A stretch of 64,000 bases of DNA from Streptomonospora litoralis. Its GTDB lineage: Bacteria > Actinomycetota > Actinomycetes > Streptosporangiales > Streptosporangiaceae. How positions within the stretch are numbered: the stretch's first letter is position 1; the number at the start of each line of letters is the position of its first letter. The stretch lies in contig NZ_CP036455.1 of NCBI RefSeq assembly GCF_004323735.1, positions 367,101 through 431,100 on the forward strand, read 5' to 3'. Both the position numbers and the translations under genes were made by a program. Positions 8,791 to 15,987 of the stretch are shown here, in pieces. A model generated the notes under the pieces. That model saw only the letters and a list, made by a program, of their open reading frames with translations, was not told the DNA's origin and ran no database searches.

Positions 8791-10032
8791 ATGGTCGAGG
8801 TTGGACTGGCATTCGTCTGCGCCCTGGTGGCATGGAGCACCACCGCGGCGCTGGTCGCCCGCGGCACCAGGAGTCCGCGGCTCTTCACGGCTGCCTGGGC
8901 GGGCGCGGCGGCCGCCCTCGCCGTCGCGCTCAGCACCGCCTTCCCCGGTGCGCTGCTCGGCTTCTCCGAGGCGACCTTCCGGGTGCTGCAGATCGGGATC
9001 GGGCTGCTGGCGCCGCTGCTGACCGCGTGGGGCGCCGTGGAGTACGCCGTGAAATCCCCGCGGGCGCGCTTCGGCACCCGCCTGGTCGTGACCACACTGG
9101 GCGTGGTGCCGCTGGTGGTGCTCGTGATGGACCGGCTGCGCGGCCGATTCGACAACGGTTACCCCGTCATGCGCGAGCATTACGACACCATCCCGGCCCT
9201 GGCGCTCGGGATGGTGCACCTCTTCGCCGGGGTCGCGCTGGTCGCCTGCGCGGTCGCGGCGGCTCGGCGGATGGGCGATCGGCCGCGGGTGTCCAAGCAC
9301 GAGTTGACGGTGCTCGCGCTGATGGCCCTCTCGGTGCTGCTGGAGGTCGTCGTCAGCCGCTTCGGCCTGGGTATTCTCGGGCAATTGCTGATGGTCGGCG
9401 CGCTCGCGGCGCTGTGGGTCGGATTCCTGCGGGCCGTCGATCCCCCGCGCGAGCGCCAGAGCCGCCGCGCTGGCCGGGGACGCTCCCGCTCGGACCGCGG
9501 CGGCTACGACGACGAGCGCGACGGCGCCGACGACGACGAGGAGGACGCTGTGTGGGGCAGGCGCCGCAGGCGCGAACGCGACGACTTCGACGATTACGAC
9601 GACTACGGGGACTACGACGACTACGGCGGCCATGACGCCCCGGACGAGGGCCGTGCCCCGGCTGCGGGGCGCGGATCCGCTGCGCCGTCGCGCCCGCAGC
9701 GGCTGCTCGGAGTGATCACCATCTACACCCTCGCCGACGGCCGTAGCGAGGCGTTCGACGAGGCAGCCGAGGACGTCGTCGACGAGGTCGCCCGGCGCGA
9801 GCCCGACACCCTGCTCTTCGCCTGCCATACGGTGCCCAGCGCCCCCTCGCAGCGCATCGTCTACGCCCTCTACCGCGACGAGTTGGCGATGGAGGAGCAC
9901 GAGCAGCAGCCGCACGTGCTGGAGTTCGGCCGGCGCAGTGCGGGCGCGATCGTGGCCACCAACGTGATCGAGCTCTCGCTCTCCGGTGCTTCGGCGACCG
10001 ACAACCTAGCCAGCATGCTGATGCCGCGCTAA
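8791..10032 (+). CDS. Membrane protein with Asp/Tyr-rich linker and C-terminal ABM-like domain
   Basis: 413 residues in three parts. Residues 1-220 hold about seven hydrophobic helices. Residues about 230-290 form a charged linker, first Arg/Ser-rich, then Asp/Tyr-rich (DDFDDYDDYGDYDDYGG). Residues about 303-395 look like an antibiotic-biosynthesis-monooxygenase (ABM) ferredoxin-like fold: LLGVITIYTLADG then a helix, TLLFACH and a YRDELAMEEHEQQPHV segment. ABM domains work as small heme- or quinol-related monooxygenases or as dimerisation folds. I know no function for this combination. It stands alone between the divergent HAD gene and the LmeA-like gene. Confidence 0.75.
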   Translation: MVEVGLAFVCALVAWSTTAALVARGTRSPRLFTAAWAGAAAALAVALSTAFPGALLGFSEATFRVLQIGIGLLAPLLTAWGAVEYAVKSPRARFGTRLVVTTLGVVPLVVLVMDRLRGRFDNGYPVMREHYDTIPALALGMVHLFAGVALVACAVAAARRMGDRPRVSKHELTVLALMALSVLLEVVVSRFGLGILGQLLMVGALAALWVGFLRAVDPPRERQSRRAGRGRSRSDRGGYDDERDGADDDEEDAVWGRRRRRERDDFDDYDDYGDYDDYGGHDAPDEGRAPAAGRGSAAPSRPQRLLGVITIYTLADGRSEAFDEAAEDVVDEVARREPDTLLFACHTVPSAPSQRIVYALYRDELAMEEHEQQPHVLEFGRRSAGAIVATNVIELSLSGASATDNLASMLMPR

Positions 10033-10279
10033 CCTCTTCTTCGGCGCGCGGCCGGTGCCGTCCCCGCGGCGCCCCGTCGGCCGGGGCGGGTCGCCCGCCT
10101 GGGTACTCCGTCAGAGTTCGCTGGGATATTCCACCGGAACCGGGCACCGCGAAACGGGTGAAGTACCCTGCCATCAAGTACCGAGCTTGAGCGCCCTCCG
10201 ACGCCGCCGTGGCGTGCCCGCCGGCCGGACGTCGGAGCCGGGCGGGGCGCCGAACCAACAGGAGCGTGCTGGTAGCCCG

Positions 10280-10975
10280 ATGCGTAAGTTCCTCGTCTTT
10301 GTGATCTTCGTGCTGATCGCGGTGGCCATAGCCGACCGCGGCCTGCACTACGCCGCGGAGAGCGAGATCGCCTCGCGCGTCGAGCAGCAGTATGAGATGT
10401 CCTCCGAACCGGAGGTCACCATCGGCGGTTTCCCCTTCCTCACGCAGGCCATCAGCGGCGAGTACGACCGCATCCGGATCGTGACCGGGGCGATCGTGGT
10501 CGGGGACGTGCAGCTGGAACGCGTCGACGTCACCGCGCGCGACGTGCGGGCGCCGCTGGCCGACCTGATGACCGAGCCCAGCGTGGTCGCGGGGACGGCC
10601 CGGGCGAAGGTCATGCTGCCCTACAGCGAGCTGCAGAAGCGCTTGCCGGAGGGCATCGTCATCGAGAACGAGAACGGCAGCCCGCGCATGTCCGGCGACT
10701 TGGCGCTGGGGCAGTACAGCACGCCGGTCTCAGCCGACCTGGAGGTCGCGGTCGAGGGCGACACCATCCTGGTCACGCCGTCGAACATCGAGATCGGGCA
10801 GAGCCAACTCGGCGGCATGGGACTGGTCGAGGACATGCTGGCGATGCAGGTGCCCGTTCCCGAGATGCCCTTCGGCCTGGAGGTCACCGGCATCGAGGCG
10901 CTGCCCAACGGCGTCGAGGTCTCCGCCGAGGCGAGCGACGTCGAGCTCGTGGGCTCGCCGACGACGCAGGGGTAG
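10280..10975 (+). CDS. LmeA-like phospholipid-binding protein (DUF2993)
   Basis: 231 residues. A short N-terminal membrane/signal helix (about residues 4-19) is followed by an exported domain with alternating strands. The pattern (IASRVEQQYEM, IGGFPFLTQAISGEYD) is typical of the actinobacterial LmeA/DUF2993 family. The mycobacterial member binds phospholipid in the periplasm and affects lipomannan maturation. The ATG is 4 codons before the hydrophobic helix and follows GGAGCGTG at a somewhat long distance. A thioredoxin-fold gene begins 4 bp after the stop, suggesting one transcript. Confidence 0.82.
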   Translation: MRKFLVFVIFVLIAVAIADRGLHYAAESEIASRVEQQYEMSSEPEVTIGGFPFLTQAISGEYDRIRIVTGAIVVGDVQLERVDVTARDVRAPLADLMTEPSVVAGTARAKVMLPYSELQKRLPEGIVIENENGSPRMSGDLALGQYSTPVSADLEVAVEGDTILVTPSNIEIGQSQLGGMGLVEDMLAMQVPVPEMPFGLEVTGIEALPNGVEVSAEASDVELVGSPTTQG

Positions 10976-10979
10976 CCTC

Positions 10980-11537
10980 GTGGACGCGGGCGCGCTGGAT
11001 TCCGAGACCCTCGCCGGCGCCGCCGCCCTCGCGGCGGTGCTGGTTCTCGGTACGGCCTTCGGGCTGCTGCGGCGCCGCCGGGACGGCCGCTTCCGCGCGG
11101 TCGGAAACGCCGAACGCACGCGCCGCCGGGCGCGCCCGCTGCCGGTGGCGACGCAGTCGGCGGGGGAGGAGTCGGCGAGCATGGACGCAGAGCGAAGCGG
11201 GCGCGCAACGGCTGCCCCGCAGGTGCCGGACCGCCTGACGGCCGCCGACCTGGGAGCCGAGCTCGGCGAGCGCGCGACGCTGGTGCAGTTCTCCACGGCG
11301 TTCTGCCAGCCCTGCCGCGCCACGCGGCGCATCCTCGGCGAAGTGGGCGCCATGGTCGAGGGGGTGGCCCACGTCGAGATCGACGCCGAGTCGCACCTGG
11401 ACCTGGTGCGCCGGCTCGACGTCGTGCGCACCCCCACGGTGCTGGTCCTCGACGCGGCAGGGCGCATCTCGCGCCGGGCCGGCGGAGCGCCCCGCAAGGC
11501 CGACGTGATCGCCGCGCTCGGCGAGGCCATCCCGTAG
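10980..11537 (+). CDS. Membrane-anchored thioredoxin family protein
   Basis: 185 residues, GTG start only 4 bp after the LmeA-like gene. An N-terminal hydrophobic helix (about 12-30) is followed by RRRR, then a linker. A thioredoxin fold carries the redox motif C109-Q-P-C112 in FCQPCRATRR and the cis-proline segment RTPTVLVLD. The anchor and basic patch put the orientation in question; an N-out/C-in topology would leave the redox site in the cytoplasm. It is the thioredoxin usually next to the DUF4395 and sulfurtransferase genes of actinomycetes, so a role in sulfur or disulfide handling is likely. Confidence 0.85.
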   Translation: MDAGALDSETLAGAAALAAVLVLGTAFGLLRRRRDGRFRAVGNAERTRRRARPLPVATQSAGEESASMDAERSGRATAAPQVPDRLTAADLGAELGERATLVQFSTAFCQPCRATRRILGEVGAMVEGVAHVEIDAESHLDLVRRLDVVRTPTVLVLDAAGRISRRAGGAPRKADVIAALGEAIP

Positions 11538-11622
11538 CCTCCCGCCACCGGCCGGCGCGGATGCGCAGGCCGGGCCGGGGCCTGTGAGTCGACCCACCCG
11601 TGACATCCGGCTGCGCACCCCG

Positions 11623-11628
11623 TACCAT
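11623..11628 (+). promoter_or_regulatory. -10 hexamer for a leaderless leader-peptide transcript
   Basis: TACCAT lies exactly 7 nt before the GTG of the leader ORF at 11636. This spacing puts the transcription start at the GTG itself, the arrangement seen for leaderless actinobacterial messages. No strong -35 match is seen. Confidence 0.5.
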
Positions 11629-11635
11629 CGCAGAC

Positions 11636-11725
11636 GTGAGTTCTCCGACAGAGCCGTTCCTGACCAAGCGGCGCGCCGTGGACTTCTGCCACGTCGCCAC
11701 CGCGCTCTGTCGTGCTGTCCGCTAG
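11636..11725 (+). CDS. Putative sulfur-operon leader peptide with two cysteine codons
   Basis: 29 residues, GTG start: VSSPTEPFLTKRRAVDFCHV, then ATALCRAVR. The pattern LTKRRxVDxxxVxxALCR is that of the short actinobacterial leader peptides found upstream of sulfur-assimilation and sulfurtransferase genes. It lies 108 bp before the DUF4395-sulfurtransferase-DUF1416 operon. Cysteine codons are at positions 18 and 25, and GC-rich hairpins follow the stop. Family resemblance plus context suggest that ribosome stalling at cysteine codons tunes downstream expression; this is inferred. Too short for normal gene callers. Confidence 0.75.
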   Translation: MSSPTEPFLTKRRAVDFCHVATALCRAVR

Positions 11726-11737
11726 AGCCGACCGCCT

Positions 11738-11753
11738 CGGGGCCTGAGCCCCG
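11738..11753 (+). promoter_or_regulatory. Hairpin after the leader peptide (possible attenuator)
   Basis: CGGGGC-CTGA-GCCCCG forms a 6-bp GC stem with a tetraloop 12 nt after the leader stop codon. A second GC-rich stem can form at about 11754-11772. There is no T-run. The position fits an attenuator or a translation-masking element controlled by leader translation. Confidence 0.4.
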
Positions 11754-11833
11754 GCCCGCCGTTCGGCCGGGCGCATCCGACCGCCGGCCGCCCCTCGACT
11801 CCTTGCAGCACTCACCCGGGTGGGAACTCCACG

Positions 11834-12256
11834 ATGCAGGTCGACCCGCGAGGTCAGCGCTTCGCCGCCGCCGTCACCACTGTCGTACTCGCGATCGTGC
11901 TGGTCACCGGTAGCGCTTGGCTGCTTGCGGTGCAGGCGCTGGTGTTCGCGGTCGCGGTCGCGGCCGGAGTCCGGCACTCGCCCTACGCCCTGGCCTACGC
12001 CCGGCTGATCCGGCCCCGGCTGGGACCGCCGCGGGAGACCGAGGACCCCGCTCCGCCGCGGTTCGCCCAGGCCGTCGGGCTGGTGTTCGCACTGGCCGGG
12101 CTGCTCGGCTACCTCGTGGCGGGCGCCTGGCTGGGGATCGCCGCCACGGCGTTCGCGCTCCTCGCCGCTTTCCTCAACGCCGCCTTCGGCCTGTGCCTGG
12201 GCTGCGAGATGTACCTGCTGATGCGCCGCCTGGCCCCGGTGGGCCGCACCCCGTGA
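11834..12256 (+). CDS. DUF4395 domain-containing membrane protein
   Basis: 140 residues, four hydrophobic helices. The N-terminal VDPRGQRFAAAVTTVVL and the GLCLGCEMYLLM motif with two cysteines (about residues 120-123) define the DUF4395 family. In actinomycetes the gene sits between a thioredoxin and a thiosulfate sulfurtransferase. A role in moving or reducing sulfur species across the membrane has been suggested by context but is not proven. The ATG follows a poor ribosome-binding site. It is the first long gene after the leader peptide. Confidence 0.88.
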   Translation: MQVDPRGQRFAAAVTTVVLAIVLVTGSAWLLAVQALVFAVAVAAGVRHSPYALAYARLIRPRLGPPRETEDPAPPRFAQAVGLVFALAGLLGYLVAGAWLGIAATAFALLAAFLNAAFGLCLGCEMYLLMRRLAPVGRTP

Positions 12257-12331
12257 CGGCGCCTGAACGACACGGAACCGACCGCCCTCGCGGCGAACAC
12301 ACTGTCAACCGATGAACCAAGGAGGTTCCCC

Positions 12332-13171
12332 ATGAGCCGCTCCGACGTCCTTGTGGACGCCGACTGGGTGGAGGATCACCTCGACGACCCGAACGTCGTC
12401 CTCGTCGAAGTCGACGAGGACACGTCGGCCTACGACAAGGGCCACATCCGCAACGCCGTCAAGATCGACTGGAGGCAGGACCTCCAGGACCCGGTGCGCC
12501 GCGACTTCATCGACCGCACCGGCTTCGAGAAGCTGCTCTCCCAGAAGGGCATCTCCAACGACGACACCGTCGTGCTCTACGGCGGCAACAACAACTGGTT
12601 CGCGGCCTACGCCTACTGGTACTTCCGCCTCTACGGGCACCAGAGCGTCAAGCTGCTCGACGGCGGCCGCAAGAAGTGGGAGCTGGACTCCCGCGAGTTG
12701 GTCGAGGAGGTTCCCGAGCGGGCCCGGACCGCCTACACCGCCGAGGAGCAGGACACCTCGATCCGCGCCTTCCGCGAAGAGGTCGTCAACGCCATCGGCA
12801 CCAAGGACCTGGTCGACGTCCGCTCGCCCGACGAGTTCGTGGGCAAGCTGCTGGCCCCCGCGCACCTGCCGCAGGAGACCGCGCAGCGGGCCGGGCATAT
12901 CCCCACCGCGCGCAACATTCCCTGGTCCAAGACCGCCAACGACGACGGCACCTTCAAGAGCGACGAGGAGCTGCGCAAGCTCTACAGCGAGGCCGGTGTC
13001 GACCTGAACAAGGACATCATCGCCTACTGCCGCATCGGCGAGCGCTCGTCGCACACCTGGTTCGCCCTGCACGAGCTGCTCGGCCTGGACAACGTGAAGA
13101 ACTACGACGGCTCCTGGACCGAGTACGGCTCCCTGGTGGGCGTGCCGGTCGAGCTGGGCGAGGCCAAGTAG
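12332..13171 (+). CDS. Thiosulfate sulfurtransferase (two-domain rhodanese)
   Basis: 279 residues; two rhodanese domains in tandem. The C-terminal domain carries the active-site loop C233-R-I-G-E-R-S in AYCRIGERSSHTW, which takes sulfur from thiosulfate as a persulfide. The N-terminal domain lacks a loop cysteine, as expected for this family (SseA/CysA type). AAGGAGG stands 8 nt before the ATG, a strong ribosome-binding site. It is followed by the DUF1416 gene, its constant neighbour in actinobacteria. Confidence 0.95.
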   Translation: MSRSDVLVDADWVEDHLDDPNVVLVEVDEDTSAYDKGHIRNAVKIDWRQDLQDPVRRDFIDRTGFEKLLSQKGISNDDTVVLYGGNNNWFAAYAYWYFRLYGHQSVKLLDGGRKKWELDSRELVEEVPERARTAYTAEEQDTSIRAFREEVVNAIGTKDLVDVRSPDEFVGKLLAPAHLPQETAQRAGHIPTARNIPWSKTANDDGTFKSDEELRKLYSEAGVDLNKDIIAYCRIGERSSHTWFALHELLGLDNVKNYDGSWTEYGSLVGVPVELGEAK

Positions 13172-13271
13172 GCCCGGGGATATTCCAGCCGAACCAGGGC
13201 GGGCCCGCGGCCGCGCGGGCCCAGCCGCCGCGCGGCGTGCGCGGGCGGGCACCAAGCGAGGAGGAGACGCT

Positions 13272-13580
13272 GTGAGCGACAACGGATGCGGCGCACCGGT
13301 CGGGGGCGTCGCCCTGGCCGACGCCGACGCGGGCGACCAGGCGGTGATCCAGGGGGTCGTGCGGCGCGGCGGAGAGCCGCTCAGCGGCGCCTATGCGCGC
13401 CTGATGAACAGCGCCGAGGATTTCGTCGGCGAGGTGGCCACCGGCGAAGAGGGCACGTTCCGCTTCTTCGCGGCCGACGGCGCGTGGAAGGTGCGGGTGC
13501 TGGCCTCGAAGGGCTTCACCGCCGAGTACGACGTGAACGCCGAGACCGGCAAGGTGGTCGACCTCCAGGTCGACGCCTGA
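13272..13580 (+). CDS. DUF1416 domain-containing protein
   Basis: 102 residues, GTG start after GAGGAGAC. The N-terminus MSDNGCGAP holds a conserved cysteine. The rest is a small beta-sandwich (VIQGVVRRGGEPLSGAYARL; GTFRFFAADGAWKVRVL), a carboxypeptidase-regulatory-like fold. It always travels with the sulfurtransferase gene in actinomycetes and is probably a sulfur-carrier or accessory protein; no biochemical role is established to my knowledge. It is the last gene of the operon before a long repeat-filled gap. Confidence 0.9.
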   Translation: MSDNGCGAPVGGVALADADAGDQAVIQGVVRRGGEPLSGAYARLMNSAEDFVGEVATGEEGTFRFFAADGAWKVRVLASKGFTAEYDVNAETGKVVDLQVDA

Positions 13581-13768
13581 GCCCCGCGGCGGTCGGATAA
13601 CGGACCGCCCGGCCGCAGCCTCCGGGCAGCGGCCGGGTGCGCAGACGACGGACGCCGGTGCGAGCGGGACCCCCGCCCGCACCGGCGTCCGTCGTGTTCG
13701 GGGGGCGCGGCGGCACTGAGGCGGCGGCCGACGAGGGACGGCGAGGGCGGTGGAGGGCTGGGCTCCGT

Positions 13769-14010
13769 GCCCATCGGGCAGGGTGCTCGCCGGTGGCGGC
13801 GGCCGGCGTGGGCGGCGACGACGCCGCGGAGTGGCGCCCGCGCCCAACGGGCAGGGTGCTCGCCGGTGGCGGTTGCGGCGGGGCGGATCGGGTCTGCTGT
13901 GCGGCCTTGTTGGTCTGCCGGAATGCGGGTCGCCTGACGGAAAAGCGGCGCCGAGGACGGAGGGTGGCGGGGCCCGCGCCCATCGGGTCGGGTGTTCGCC
14001 GGTGGCCCCC
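13769..14010 (+). repeat. Repeat family A/B: three direct A cores with an embedded B motif
   Basis: The 17-nt core GGGTGYTCGCCGGTGGC occurs at 13781-13797, 13854-13870 and 13990-14006, each preceded by GCCCAWCGGG-like bases. Motif B (GCGGCCTTGTTGGTCTGCCG) lies between the last two, at 13901-13920. The same A-B-A unit recurs in inverted orientation at 31.4-31.6 kb. The A-to-A spacing is nearly identical (136 versus 138 bp), so this is a genuine composite repeat and not chance GC similarity. Confidence 0.8.
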
Positions 14011-14081
14011 GCGACGGGGTCGGCGAGGACGCGGGGGGAGCCGGGAGGCGCTCGCGGGCTCGTTATGTCGCAGGGCGGCGC

Positions 14082-14142
14082 GGCGATCGTGGCCGTATGA
14101 CGAGATCCGGCGGCGTTTTTTGGGAATTCGGCCACGATCGCC
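14082..14142 (+). repeat. Element C, copy 1: 13-bp perfect inverted repeats
   Basis: GGCGATCGTGGCC (14082-14094) and its exact reverse complement GGCCACGATCGCC (14130-14142) flank 35 bp containing TGACGAGATCC and GTTTTTTGGGAATTC. A diverged second copy with the same internal landmarks lies at 22888-22946. It could be a miniature inverted-repeat element or a structured-RNA signal. No flanking target-site duplication is evident. Confidence 0.7.
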
Positions 14143-14788
14143 ACGACCTCCGCGGCCGAATCCGGCACGTCGGACATAGCGGGCGCGGGGGGCGGGGAGG
14201 CGCCGCCGCCGTGTTCCGACCGGGCCCGCGCCGCCCGGGGGTCGCGGGGTGTGGCGCGGTCGCGGGCGTTCGCGCGGCCCGGGCCCGCCGCCGGATCGGG
14301 GGTCGGGGGGCGACGACACGTCGCTCGTGACACCCGGGCGCGGCCGCCGGGAACTCCACCGCCCGATGGGGTGGGCTATTGGGGGCCTATGCCCGTTTTG
14401 CGGGCGGCCTCGGCGGGCGCCGTGGTCACGAGACGCACGAAAAGTTGATGTCGGGGCTGTTTTCGCGCCATTCGGTGCGCTTCGTGGGCCGTCGCCGCCG
14501 CGGCGCGGGGGCGAGCCCGCTGATAACTCGGGCATTAGTGGACGAAACACCCCAAGTCTTTTGGTATTGCGGAATTCTGATGCGAGGGTGGCGCCTCGGG
14601 GCGGCGCCGAGGCGGATGGGGCCGCACGTACGTGCGACTCGTGGCCCCGTTCCGGCCATGACGGCCGCCGGCTGCCCCGCGCCGACGACCGGGCGGCGGC
14701 CCCCGGGGATCGACCACCTGCAGGCGGGTGACCGCCGCCGACCACCGCAGGCCCGGCCCCGTTGCTGCCGCCGCTGCCCTCGTCGGTC

Positions 14789-14827
14789 GCCGCCACCGGC
14801 GAGCACCCGGCCCGTTGGGCGCGGGCC
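14789..14827 (-). repeat. Repeat A, inverted solo copy
   Basis: The exact core in reverse (GCCACCGGCGAGCACCC, 14792-14808) is followed by CCCGTTGGGCGCGGGCC. It therefore matches the direct copy at 13843-13870, including its flanking CCCAACGGG. It faces the three direct copies across about 800 bp. Confidence 0.75.
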
Positions 14828-14988
14828 CGGCCCTCGCCATGGCACCCCACGCCGTCCGGATCCGGCCGTATCCCTCCGGGAGCGGAACCGTGCGGTTAAC
14901 CGGAACTTGCCGGTCGGTAAAATCTCCGCGGCAAGCGATCCGCCGCCCCCTCGCAGCTCCAGCCCGACCGATCGGACCGGCCCCCCCG

Positions 14989-15828
14989 ATGGACGCCCTC
15001 GCCGTCGCCGCCGTGTTGACCGCCGCCCTGCTGCACGCGGTCTGGAACGCGATCGCCCACTCCATCACCGACCGGCTCGTCGGCTTCGCGCTCATCGGCG
15101 CGGGCGGCCTCCTGGCCGGCGCCGCCGTGGCGCCGTTCGCCGGGCTGCCCGCACCCGCCGCCTGGCCCGCCCTGGCTCTCTCGGTGGTCCTGCACATCGC
15201 CTACATGGGCGGGCTCATGCTTTCCTACCGCCTCGGCGACTTCGGCCAGGTGTACCCGCTGGCCCGCGGAACCGCGCCCTGGCTCGTCGCGATCGCCGCG
15301 GCGCTGCTCTTCGGCGAGCGGCTGCCGCCGGCCCACCTGTGCGGTGTCGTGGTCGTCTGCGCGGGGCTGTGCGCGCTGACCTTCTCCCAGGGGCGGCCCA
15401 CCCGGGTGCACGCGCCTGCTCTGGGGGCCGCCCTGGCCACCGGGTTGGCCATCGCCTCCTACACCGTGGTCGACGGTTTCGGAGTGCGCTCCTCCGGCGA
15501 CCCGCTGGCCTACATCGCCTGGTTGATGATCCTGCAGGGCCCTTTCTACGGCGTCGTCGCGCTGCTCGCGCGACGCGGACGGCTGGGCGCCCAACTGCGC
15601 CCCGTGTGGCGGCTCGGCGTCCTCGGCGGCGCCCTGTCCATGGCGGCCTACGGGCTGGTGCTGTGGGCGCAGACGGTGGGCACCCTGGCCGGCGTGGCCG
15701 CGCTGCGCGAGACCGGGATCATCATCGGCGCGCTCATCGGGACCGCGTTCTTCGGCGAGCGTTTCGGCGCGGTCCGCACGGCCGCGGCGACGGCCGTCGC
15801 CGTCGGTGTGGTGCTGCTCAGTAGCTGA
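14989..15828 (+). CDS. EamA/DMT family transporter
   Basis: 279 residues with about ten transmembrane helices, arranged as two EamA repeats. Typical segments are LLHAVWNAIAH in helix 1, SYRLGDFGQVYPLARGTAPW near the first repeat end, and ALRETGIIIGALIGTAFFGE in the second. Drug/metabolite transporters of this type export amino acids or small metabolites; the substrate is not readable. The ATG at 14989 is chosen because the hydrophobic first helix starts directly there. The 87-codon upstream extension lies in repeat DNA and is not protein-like. Confidence 0.88.
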   Translation: MDALAVAAVLTAALLHAVWNAIAHSITDRLVGFALIGAGGLLAGAAVAPFAGLPAPAAWPALALSVVLHIAYMGGLMLSYRLGDFGQVYPLARGTAPWLVAIAAALLFGERLPPAHLCGVVVVCAGLCALTFSQGRPTRVHAPALGAALATGLAIASYTVVDGFGVRSSGDPLAYIAWLMILQGPFYGVVALLARRGRLGAQLRPVWRLGVLGGALSMAAYGLVLWAQTVGTLAGVAALRETGIIIGALIGTAFFGERFGAVRTAAATAVAVGVVLLSS

Positions 15829-15987
15829 TGGTCCGGACCGGCGCGGGGACGGGAGCTCCCGAATCGCCGCCGGGTCGTGACAATCCGGCGACCTCCTGCC
15901 AACATCTGCGGTAGTCTCCGCTCGATCTCCGCATACCCCGCGATGTGCGACCCGGCGGCCCCCGCGCCGGGCTGGAGGTGCTTCGAG

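Larger units (their letters stand above)
13581..14988. other. 1.4-kb non-coding block rich in dispersed repeats
   Basis: No frame here has convincing protein character; all long frames are Arg/Gly/Pro-rich and run on both strands. The block holds three direct copies and one inverted copy of repeat core A, one copy of motif B, and the 61-bp inverted-repeat element C. A lower-GC patch at about 14525-14585 and a short palindrome, GCACGTACGTGC, near 14624-14635 are also present. This is the largest gene-free stretch in the window. Confidence 0.75.

Noticed and set aside
13769-14010. CRISPR array
   Set aside because: The core repeats are few, unevenly spaced (73 and 136 bp apart), present in both orientations and scattered over 46 kb, with no cas genes.
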